12,425 nt of DNA. Origin: Bacteroidales bacterium (GTDB lineage: Bacteria > Bacteroidota > Bacteroidia > Bacteroidales > PUMT01). The position numbers were made by a program, and so were the translations under genes. The notes under the pieces were generated by a model, which saw nothing but the letters and a program-made list of their open reading frames with translations, was not told where the DNA came from and ran no database searches. Positions 1-7,300 of the stretch are shown here, piece by piece. Location: the NCBI GenBank assembly GCA_007132365.1, contig SLOS01000340.1, positions 1-12,425 of the forward strand, given 5' to 3'. Numbering within the stretch: position 1 is the stretch's first letter; each line of letters opens with the position of its first letter.

Positions 1-59
1 ACCGGATAAAAATTACGTGAAGGCCTGTCTCTGCGCATAATTATGGTTATTAAATGTTA

Positions 60-356
60 TTAAAGGGCATCAACCTTTCCGCTGATCCTGACATCTACCG
101 GAATACCCTCTATTTCCACAGGAAAAATGTTCCTGGTGGCAGGATCATCCCTTGACAGTGATATCACTATGCATAATTTGCCTTCGCTGGTTTTCCCGGT
201 CCCGACTGATGATACATTTTTCAGCCCCATCCATATCTGCTCATATCTGCTTACTATTTTTCCTGCTTTCCTGACAGAACTTTCCATAATAAAATTTTTT
301 TGGCCTTGAAAAGGACCGGATTCAGATATCAATTCCCTGTTCAATACGTAGTTCAT
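60..356 (-). CDS. Stand-alone homologue of the Nal1-like protease N-terminal domain (98 aa)
   Basis: Small protein of unknown function. Residues 46-98 resemble the N-terminal domain of the protease encoded just upstream. Shared landmarks, in order, are an NV...GxG start, the string LCIV (61-64), then a GIPxDV motif (84-89) followed by a glycine and a C-terminal hydrophobic residue. It has no protease domain, signal peptide or membrane segment. The ATG at 354-356 overlaps the protease stop codon at 353-355 (ATGA), which suggests translational coupling and a two-gene operon. A later in-frame Met (residue 24) would give about 75 residues and keep the whole similar region, so the first 23 residues are less certain; they include an A7 run. 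I infer a modulator, decoy or binding partner of the protease. It could also simply be a decaying duplicate. That the gene is real is fairly likely; its role is unknown. Confidence 0.72.
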   Translation of the reverse strand: MNYVLNRELISESGPFQGQKNFIMESSVRKAGKIVSRYEQIWMGLKNVSSVGTGKTSEGKLCIVISLSRDDPATRNIFPVEIEGIPVDVRISGKVDAL

Positions 357-1354
357 GCCAGAGAAAGGTCCAGTCCCCTGAACACATGATGTATCCTGTT
401 GATAACAGTGGTATTGATGCTGCCGGCAAAAATCAGCCCCATGACCTCATTGTCTTTTGTGAGCACAACCGATCCGCTGTCACCTCCCTGGCTCATTGCT
501 CCGGCTATAAGCTGGTCAGTGAACAGGGCTGTCCTGCCAGCTCCAAAACTGACTCTCACGGTGGCATCCACCTGATCAATTACTCCTTCAGTAAGGCCTG
601 TGGTACGGCCGCTTTTCTTAACCTTCATGTCCAGCATACCTTCTGAAGTGCCGGTTATGCTGCCAATTTTCAATATTTCATTGATAACATCACCTTCATT
701 GATTGGTTCGGCGATTGCACAATCAACCAGGTTCCCTTTACTTCCGGTATCCACCTGCCGGAGGCGGTTGCCGCTTCCGGTAATACGTGCAAAAAAATTG
801 AATATGCCGGTAATGGCTCTTGTTATTGGGCACCCCTTAGCTTCATCTTCAAACCTTACCGGGATAAAGTCGTTTAGTGTGGCTATCTGATCCTTTGATA
901 CCGTGCCCCCGTCATGCGGTCCGGGCTGCAGTATCATATCGCCCCTGGCGGCCTGATTGGAGTTGGCAAGAACATGGTTGTTCGAGAGAATATATATCTT
1001 ATTATCCCTTTTTACGAGGCACCCCAGCGTTCCTGCAGTGATGTTCATGTGTCCGATGCTCACACCTCCCGGTGCAGGGCGAAATCTGCCCGTCGGCGAT
1101 GCGAGGGTATGTATCACGCCCGTGGGCAGCACGTCAGTAGGAATACCATCTAATGCCGGCGGGATAAGGTCCTGTTCTCCGAGTGCGGCTGCAGCTACCT
1201 TGGTTACTACCGAACAGACGATGCACAGATCTCCGGTCTTTTTGCCTTGAACTTTCTTATAGCCTATTCCTGTGGCAATTACGTTTGGTTTTGAAAACAG
1301 CCGGTTGGTCAGTCCCGGAAGCTGTTCTCTTATTTCTTCTAAGGAATTAGCCAT
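353..1354 (-). CDS. Nal1-like trypsin-fold serine protease (333 aa)
   Basis: Probable serine endopeptidase of the chymotrypsin/trypsin fold; substrate unknown. Residue numbers are for the 333-aa form. An N-terminal domain (about 23-84) has the pattern NVIATGIGY, LCIV, LIPP and GIPTDV. The protease domain opens with PAPGGVSIGH and TAGTLG. The triad is visible as His127 in SNNHVLA, Asp211 in LVDCAIAEP and Ser293 in GGDSGS, with the family's GRTTGLT string at 249-255. This arrangement matches bacterial relatives of plant NAL1 (family knowledge). No signal peptide is seen, so a cytoplasmic location is inferred. I chose the ATG at 1352-1354 because GGGAG lies 5 bases upstream; a GTG at 1406-1408 would add 18 residues. 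The stop overlaps the start of the small homologue downstream. Alternative: a protease-like scaffold, although all catalytic residues are intact. Confidence 0.88.
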   Translation of the reverse strand: MANSLEEIREQLPGLTNRLFSKPNVIATGIGYKKVQGKKTGDLCIVCSVVTKVAAAALGEQDLIPPALDGIPTDVLPTGVIHTLASPTGRFRPAPGGVSIGHMNITAGTLGCLVKRDNKIYILSNNHVLANSNQAARGDMILQPGPHDGGTVSKDQIATLNDFIPVRFEDEAKGCPITRAITGIFNFFARITGSGNRLRQVDTGSKGNLVDCAIAEPINEGDVINEILKIGSITGTSEGMLDMKVKKSGRTTGLTEGVIDQVDATVRVSFGAGRTALFTDQLIAGAMSQGGDSGSVVLTKDNEVMGLIFAGSINTTVINRIHHVFRGLDLSLA

Positions 1355-1359
1355 TATTA

Positions 1360-1364
1360 CTCCC
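1360..1364 (-). promoter_or_regulatory. Ribosome binding site deciding the protease start
   Basis: On the minus strand GGGAG stands 5 bases before the ATG at 1352-1354. Most other genes here show no such purine box, so this favours the internal ATG over the upstream GTG at 1406-1408, which has none. Confidence 0.5.
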
Positions 1365-1518
1365 GTTTTTTGATTAACACGGAGAAATCCCCATCTGCTT
1401 AAGTTCACAAAGGGTTATGTAAAAAACCATGAGGATTTGACTTCGTCGATCTTACATGTGTTTGTAACATTAATATATTTGAGATACTGAAAGGCACTAT
1501 CCCATAAATAATGCTATA

Positions 1519-1549
1519 TAAAAATAAAACTTTTTTAATACAGAACAAA
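1519..1549 (-). promoter_or_regulatory. Candidate Bacteroidota-type promoter for the protease operon
   Basis: Read on the minus strand, TTTG (1546-1549) is followed by exactly 19 bases and then TATTTTTA (1519-1526). This matches the known Bacteroidota sigma-A pattern TTTG-N19-TAnnTTTG except for the last base. It would give a leader of about 155 bases before the ATG at 1354. The region is AT-rich, so a chance match is possible. Confidence 0.38.
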
Positions 1550-1723
1550 GACCGCGGCCAATAATAGTCAAAAACAGACCGGTCGTGATACCTGGAGGGC
1601 TATTTCATAAGTGTCTGAAACGGCAATATTAAAAATATTAACAACTTTTGTCTGGATTTATTTCCCGTTATTATCAAATTGTGCTAATTTGCCGTCCCTT
1701 TGTAAAACTTTATTTATTGAAAT

Positions 1724-2551
1724 ATGAAAGCAACAAAAATTTATCCAGCACAGGTACTGGTCAGGTTCATCCTTCTTTTTTTCTTTGCCGGCCAGCTTAC
1801 TGCACAGAATCTTGATGTCCCTTATGTGCCAACGCCCCATGATGTGGTAGCCGCGATGCTTGATGTTACTGATGTGGCACCGGGTGATTATGTTATAGAC
1901 CTGGGTTCGGGCGACGGACGAATAGTGATTGCTGCAGCCGAAAGGGGAGCTGTTGGTCATGGCATTGACCTTAATCCGGTAAGGGTGGTGGAGGCTGAAG
2001 AGAATGCCCGTAAAGCGGGTGTCTCAGACAGGGTTATTTTTCTGGAAGGTGACCTTTTTGATGCAGATATAAGCAGGGCAACAGTTCTGACAATGTATTT
2101 ATTAACATCTGTTAATATGCGTCTTAAGCCGGTCATTCTTGAACGGCTCAGGCCCGGGACAAGGGTGGTTTCGCATAGTTTCAGCATGGGAAACTGGGAA
2201 GCCGACGAGCACCTGGTAATTGACAGCCGTCATGTCTATTACTGGGTGGTGCCTGCCAATGTCAGGGGGCACTGGGAATGGGAGTCCAAAGGTCTCAGGT
2301 TTTCAATGAATGCACGTCAGGAGTTCCAGAAGATAGATATTGATGTTAATACCGGCAATATTTCACTGGTAGTGGATGATCCATTGCTCGTTGGAGACAG
2401 GATAAGTTTTTCAGCTCTTAATAGAAATAACGGACACCGTTATCTTTTCAGCGGCAGGGTTGAGGGCAACACTATCACCGGCACAACACAGATCAGAAGC
2501 GGGAATTCCCGCTCTGTTGAAAACTGGTCGGCAAGTTTAAGGAGAAGATGA
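1724..2551 (+). CDS. Exported class I SAM-dependent methyltransferase (275 aa)
   Basis: Predicted S-adenosylmethionine-dependent methyltransferase; acceptor unknown. A hydrophobic N-terminal segment (about 11-27) ends in LTAQ, which looks like a signal peptide or membrane anchor. The Rossmann-type domain follows: motif I with D59, GSGDGR (61-66), acidic D82 in GIDLNP, and D110 in EGDLF. TMYLLTSVN (123-131), RPGTRVVSH (143-151) and MGNW recall the FAM173/DOT1-like lysine methyltransferase group (family knowledge). Residues from about 200 to 275 form a beta-rich extra domain. No Shine-Dalgarno sequence precedes the ATG. The stop overlaps the permease start (ATGA), so the two are probably co-translated. 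It is odd that a SAM-using enzyme carries an export signal, since SAM is made in the cytoplasm; an inner-membrane anchor with the enzyme facing inward would resolve this. The fold is secure; the substrate is not. Confidence 0.87.
   Translation: MKATKIYPAQVLVRFILLFFFAGQLTAQNLDVPYVPTPHDVVAAMLDVTDVAPGDYVIDLGSGDGRIVIAAAERGAVGHGIDLNPVRVVEAEENARKAGVSDRVIFLEGDLFDADISRATVLTMYLLTSVNMRLKPVILERLRPGTRVVSHSFSMGNWEADEHLVIDSRHVYYWVVPANVRGHWEWESKGLRFSMNARQEFQKIDIDVNTGNISLVVDDPLLVGDRISFSALNRNNGHRYLFSGRVEGNTITGTTQIRSGNSRSVENWSASLRRR
2539..2544 (+). promoter_or_regulatory. Ribosome binding site of the permease inside the methyltransferase gene
   Basis: AAGGAG lies 3 bases before the permease ATG at 2548-2550, within the last codons of the methyltransferase. 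It is one of only two clear Shine-Dalgarno sequences in the window and supports coupled translation across the ATGA overlap. Confidence 0.55.
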
Positions 2552-3891
2552 CAGAACACTCCCGTCCGGTCCGTCCAGGCCCCTCTTTCACGACATTAAG
2601 CTCAATGGCAGTGGTTATCGGCATTGTTGTCGGTATAGGCATTTTCCGTCTGCCACCCATTGTTGCTGCCAGTTCAGCGGGAGAATTGCAGTTTATCATG
2701 TTCTGGGTTGCCGGTGGCGTTATTTCCCTGATGGGGGCTCTTTGTTATGCTGAGTTGTCATCATCGATGCCCGATTCAGGTGGCGAGTACTACTTTCTGA
2801 GAAAGGCATTCGGCCCGGCAACAGGTTTCTTCCTGTCCTGGGGCAGGATGACGGTTATACAAACCGGATCCATTGCACTTATAGCCTTTATTTTAGGGGA
2901 TTACGCAACACTGATCCTTGATCTTGGCACATACAGCTCATCAATATACGCAGCTGTAACGGTAATACTGCTAACCTTTCTGAATCTCCTTGGTACACTT
3001 CACTCCAGGCGGGTCCAGAATATACTTGCCTCAATAATAGTGGTTACGCTCGTTGTAATTGCATTTTCCGGCTTTTTCCTGACATCCGGTGACGAAGTAC
3101 CGGGGTTGACCCTTTCGGGGAAAAACATGCAGGTCTTCTCCGGGGGGGCTCCGGGACTGGCGATGATATTTGTGTTGCTTACATACGGGGGATGGAGCGA
3201 GGCTGCCTATCTCACCGGTGAACTTCATAACGTGAAAAGGAGCATTGTACGTGCGCTTGTTTCTGGCATAGCAATAATTACCGGACTATATGTAGTTGTA
3301 AACTTAACCTATCTCCATGTTCTGGGGTTTGATGCACTGTCAGAATCGTCGACAGTAGGGTATGATCTGACTGAAAGGATCTTCGGTCCCGGAGGCTCTG
3401 TTATTGTGGTCATTATCGTAATTGTTTCAGCCCTTTCTACAGCCAATGCCACCATAATAACAGGTGCACGAACCAATTATGCAATAGGAAGGGATTTCAG
3501 GCTGTTCAGATTCATGGGGCGCTGGAACCACCCCCGTAACAGTCCAACTAACGCCCTTCTTTTCCAGGGGGGGATAGCACTTGCGCTTGTTGGGGCAGGA
3601 GCCTGGTCTCAGCAGGCAATAAGTACCATGGTCGACTATACGGCGCCTGTTTTCTGGTTCTTTATTATGCTTATCACAATCAGCTTATTTGTATTCCGGT
3701 ACCGCAATGGGAAGCACAACATTTCCTACAGGGTTCCCATGTACCCTTTACCGCCCTTGCTTTTCCTGGCTGCCTGTGTTTATATGCTTTATTCAAGCCT
3801 GGTCTTTACGGGCACAGGTGCAATAATCGGGGCATCAATACTGGTTGCAGGGGTTCCCGTCTGGTTTATTGCCCGCACCTGTCAGCGCTGA
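2548..3891 (+). CDS. APC-superfamily amino-acid permease (447 aa)
   Basis: Integral inner-membrane transporter of the amino acid-polyamine-organocation superfamily, expected to move amino acids by a LeuT-fold mechanism (family knowledge). TM1 carries the unwound-helix motif GIGIF (29-33). TM2 leads into AELSSSMPDSGGEYYFLRKAFG (68-89 region), the signature of amino-acid permeases. A TM6 region follows with TYGGWSEAAYLTGE (212-225) and then conserved basic residues. About twelve hydrophobic segments can be counted, and the length of 447 is normal. The start is fixed by the ATGA overlap and an AAGGAG box. Substrate specificity cannot be read from the sequence; the closest impression is of LAT/YfnA-like permeases. 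It ends 52 bases before the convergent gene on the other strand. Coupling to a methyltransferase suggests a shared process, but this is inference. Confidence 0.92.
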   Translation: MTEHSRPVRPGPSFTTLSSMAVVIGIVVGIGIFRLPPIVAASSAGELQFIMFWVAGGVISLMGALCYAELSSSMPDSGGEYYFLRKAFGPATGFFLSWGRMTVIQTGSIALIAFILGDYATLILDLGTYSSSIYAAVTVILLTFLNLLGTLHSRRVQNILASIIVVTLVVIAFSGFFLTSGDEVPGLTLSGKNMQVFSGGAPGLAMIFVLLTYGGWSEAAYLTGELHNVKRSIVRALVSGIAIITGLYVVVNLTYLHVLGFDALSESSTVGYDLTERIFGPGGSVIVVIIVIVSALSTANATIITGARTNYAIGRDFRLFRFMGRWNHPRNSPTNALLFQGGIALALVGAGAWSQQAISTMVDYTAPVFWFFIMLITISLFVFRYRNGKHNISYRVPMYPLPPLLFLAACVYMLYSSLVFTGTGAIIGASILVAGVPVWFIARTCQR

Positions 3892-3943
3892 CATTCATGC
3901 TTTGCCACGGGATTGGCCTGACATAAGATCAGCACCATTCCCT

Positions 3944-4276
3944 TTAGTCGCCGTTACCAATGCCTTCAAGGTGGTATTTCTCCAGAAGTGGTTTGAGTAA
4001 CCTGTTTTTCTCATGTTTGACCTCTTCACTGAAATTATCCCAGATAAACTGCATAAGGGAGGTATTTAGCTCATCCAGCAATATCATATCGACTTCAGAT
4101 ATTTCTTCTTTTCCAAAATAGAGTTTATACAGCTCTTTTTTGGATGATCCAAGCACAGTTGTGCCTTTTACACCTGAATTAAGCTCGTGGTAATTACCCT
4201 GATCATCCATAATCATCCATCTCTGTGGTAATCTCAATAATTCTGACAGCCTGTCAACCATAGGTTTATTTTCCAT
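3944..4276 (-). CDS. Hypothetical protein, 110 aa
   Basis: I do not recognise this protein. It is acidic-to-neutral and soluble, with no signal peptide or membrane segment. The N-terminal half contains a short beta-like stretch (RWMIMDDQGNYHEL, 19-32); the C-terminal half (about 46-105) looks helical, with many Glu, Lys and Leu residues. It lies 93 bases downstream of the RND transporter on the same strand, so it could be the last gene of the efflux operon. However, a TATCTTTG element just upstream of its ATG hints at its own promoter. It converges on the permease gene with a 52-base gap. The ATG has only a minimal GAG upstream. Supported as a gene by its open frame in a slot that no other gene occupies; function unknown. 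Confidence 0.62.
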   Translation of the reverse strand: MENKPMVDRLSELLRLPQRWMIMDDQGNYHELNSGVKGTTVLGSSKKELYKLYFGKEEISEVDMILLDELNTSLMQFIWDNFSEEVKHEKNRLLKPLLEKYHLEGIGNGD

Positions 4277-4296
4277 CTCAAATTGGAATTAAGCTG

Positions 4297-4304
4297 CAAA
4301 GATA
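4297..4304 (-). promoter_or_regulatory. Possible -7 element upstream of the 110-aa gene
   Basis: On the minus strand TATCTTTG matches the Bacteroidota -7 consensus TAnnTTTG perfectly. At the expected distance upstream (19 bases) the sequence is CAGG rather than TTTG, so the -33 half is missing. Its position implies a very short leader of roughly 10-15 bases. Tentative. Confidence 0.22.
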
Positions 4305-4318
4305 CAAAATCGGGAGAT

Positions 4319-4363
4319 AATTTCCTGCCCGGTAATTTCCTGCCCGGCAATTCCCTGTCTGAT
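4319..4363. repeat. Three tandem 15-bp units between the RND and 110-aa genes
   Basis: Units are 4319-4333 (AATTTCCTGCCCGGT), 4334-4348 (identical except for the last base) and 4349-4363 (AATTCCCTGTCTGAT, diverged). The array begins just after the RND stop codon on the minus strand. It could be a site for a regulator, an RNA processing element, or replication slippage. Confidence 0.6.
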
Positions 4364-4374
4364 CCGCAATCAGA
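4358..4374. terminator. Small hairpin across the RND stop codon
   Basis: TCTGAT (4358-4363) and ATCAGA (4369-4374) are perfect inverted repeats with a 5-base loop. The hairpin overlaps the RND stop codon (4370-4372). On the plus strand it is followed by TTTT, but the gene it would serve lies on the minus strand, where no T-run follows. A true intrinsic terminator is therefore doubtful; a weak 3' stabilising structure is possible. Confidence 0.2.
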
Positions 4375-7300
4375 TTTTGCCTTTCAGTAAAATTCTTGCT
4401 TTGCGCTGGGTTGAAAGAATTATCTGGTACATGCAGGGTACGATAACCAGGGTCAGGAAGGTAGCAACCGTAAGACCAAATATCACCGTCCACGACATAG
4501 GGCTCCAGAATGCGGCATTATCGCCTCCGAAGTAGATCTGGGGCCGCAGCTCCGTCATAAGTGTAACAAAATTAATATTCAGCCCGATAGCCAGCGGAAT
4601 AAGTCCCAGAACCGTCGTAATGGCAGTCAGCACTACAGGCCTGAACCGGGTTTCTCCTGCCTGCTGAATGATGCCCAGAGAGACATCCGGATCAGGAAAT
4701 TTCACTTCAGGAATACCCAGTTCCTCTTTTTTTCTGTCATGCAGGTAATCTGTGTAGTCAATAAGTACTATGGCATTGTTTACAACTACTCCCGCAAGGC
4801 TTATAATGCCGATACCCGTCATTATGATTACAAATTCCATATTGAAAAGGGCCAGTCCGAAGAAAACACCTGCCGTACTGAATATAACACTGCCGATTAT
4901 TATGAATGGCTTGATGACCGAGTTGAATTGTGAAACCAGTATCAAGGCTATCAGCGATACTGCAATAAAAAGTGCGGTAATCAGGAATGCCATGGACTCT
5001 TCCTGCTCCTGCTGCTCTCCGGTAAATGCATACTCATAACCTTCAGGCATCTCATAACCACTCAAAAGCTCTCTTATTTCCTGGTTAACACTTGTTGCAT
5101 TGTATCCCGGCAACACGTTTGAACTTAATGTTATCACCCTTTTCAGGTTGATCCTGTTCACTGAACCGTATGTTTTACCAAATTCTGCTGAGGCGACGGC
5201 AGAGATGGGTACCTGCATCAGCTGTCCGCTGCTCTGACTGCGAAAGGTAATTCTCTGGTTCAGCAGGCTGCTGAGGTTGTTCCTGTACTCTTTCTGCAGC
5301 CTCAGCATTATGGGGAACTCTTCCTCACCAATCTTGAATGCCGATACCTCGCTACCGAATAATGCTGTACGTATCGTATTTGCAATTGACCATGTGGATA
5401 TTCCGTAACGCCTTGCCCTGTCACGGTCTATGTTCACAATAATTTCCGGTTTGTCTGTATCGAGGTCCTTTGCAAGGCCCTCTATGCCCTGGATACCCGA
5501 GTTTTCAATCAAGCGCTGTATATCGTCAGAAAGTGTGAGTAACTGGTCAAATTCTTTCCCGCTTATTTCCAGGTTTATAGCACGGCCGGCAGGGGGACCG
5601 GCGGTATTTTTTTCAATATTGAATTCCACTCCGGGATATCTGCCAATCAACTCATTGCTTATTTCAGCCATTATATCATTGGTATTTATGCCATCCCTGT
5701 TCTCGTATTCAATAAATGTTACGGTTATCCGGCCACGATTAGGCGTATCCCCCCCGGCAAATTCCATCTCACCCCCCGAACCCTGCCCCACAGTGGTAAG
5801 CACTGATTTTACTATATGCCGGTAGGGATCAATAATACCGTTCACCCTGGTTTCTATCTCAGCGATTTTTTTGTCAGTTTCGGTAATGTCCGTACCTATG
5901 GGCAGCTCAGCAATTATATTGATGAACTGGGGTTCATTATCCGGAAAGAAAAGGACATTGGGACTTCTGTAGGCAAAAAATGATATGGATAGTACCAGGA
6001 AGACTAGGGTCCCGCTGACAAAAAAATATGGGTTTTTGCCTCTCAGCGCAAAAGATAGCGTACGTGAATAGATACGTTCGTTGAAAGGCAGAAGCTTTTC
6101 CTGGAACCATTCCTGCAGCCGGCCGAAAAAGTAATAACCCAGTGCTCCTATTATTGCTGTAACCAGGAAAATATTTCCTGCCAGTGTCATTTCAAAGGTA
6201 TGCAGAATTATCCCTGTTACTGCAAGTGCACCTGTAACAATCATCGGTTTTGGGTTGAACTTCCCGGGTTTTTTCTTTTGAGCCTCATCCAGGCTGACAG
6301 TATCCTGATCGCGGAAAAAGGTTTCCGAGAATACGGGTATTATAACAAGGGCAACAAACAGGGACGATGAAAGCACTATTATAAGTGTAATGGGCATGTA
6401 TTTCATGAATTCACCCACTATTCCCGACCAGAAGGCAAGGGGGAGGAAGGCGGACAGGGTGGTTGCCGTTGATGTTATTATCGGTACTGCAATTTCTCCG
6501 ATGGCCGTTTTCGCGGCCTCATAAACAGTATATCCCCGCTCCACATAACGGTAAATATTGTCAACAGCCACTATTGCATTGTCTACCAGCAGTCCCAGTG
6601 CCAGGATCAGGGAAAAGAGCACTATCATATTGATCTGTATGCCAAGTATCCCGAAAACCATGAATGATGTAAGCATGGATAGAGGGATAGCTATACCTAC
6701 AAATAGCGCATTCTTCAGACCCAGAAAGAAATAGAGAACCAGTATTACAAGTATGACAGCAAGAATAACACTGTTTTCAAGGTTACTCAGCTGGTTACGG
6801 ATCTCCTCCGACTGGTCGTTTGTTATTGTAATGTTCAGATCTGCAGGCAGATTGCCGTTTGATCCGGCTGCGTCAAGGATACTGAAAATCTTTTCAGTTG
6901 CCGATAACAGGTTTTCTCCGGATTTTTTTACAACCTGCAAAGAGACTACAGGCTGGTCATCCAGCCTTGCAAAACTCATCGGGTCGGCATACGTGTCCTC
7001 AACTACTGCAACATCCCTGAGATATACTATCTGCCCCATCTCATGCTTGATAATTATATCCTCAATCTGCCTCACATCGGTAAACTCCCCGATTGTGCGG
7101 ATGGCCCACCTGGTATTGTCTTCAAATAAAACAGAACCGCCTGCAATGGAGATATTTTCCTGCATTATTGCATTTTCTATATCCCCGAAGCTAAGTTCAC
7201 CGGCATCCAGTTGAATGGGGTTTATGTTAATCTGTACCTCCCTTTCGGGGATACCGGTGATATCCACCCTGGATATTTCCGGGATAAGCTCAATCTCATC

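Larger units (their letters stand above)
1355..1723. other. Divergent intergenic region between protease and methyltransferase genes
   Basis: AT-rich spacer of 369 bases between two genes pointing away from each other, so it should hold promoters for both. A reasonable candidate is seen only for the protease side (1519-1549, minus strand). On the methyltransferase side the best I can find is TTTG at 1647-1650 followed 18 bases later by TATTATCA, which is poor. No tRNA, strong hairpin or repeat is visible. Open frames crossing the region show no recognisable protein. Confidence 0.6.

Noticed and set aside
1..59. Left edge of the window
   Set aside because: Searched for a terminator or gene end downstream of the small protein; no hairpin or coding signal could be supported.
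1658..1960. Minus-strand open frame of 100 codons over the methyltransferase start
   Set aside because: It is antisense to the signal peptide and SAM-binding motif of a clear gene, with a composition rich in His and Cys typical of a shadow frame.
3892..3943. Possible bidirectional terminator between the permease and the 110-aa gene
   Set aside because: Only 4-bp stems such as CTGA/TCAG or GCCA/TGGC are present, with no T-run on either strand.
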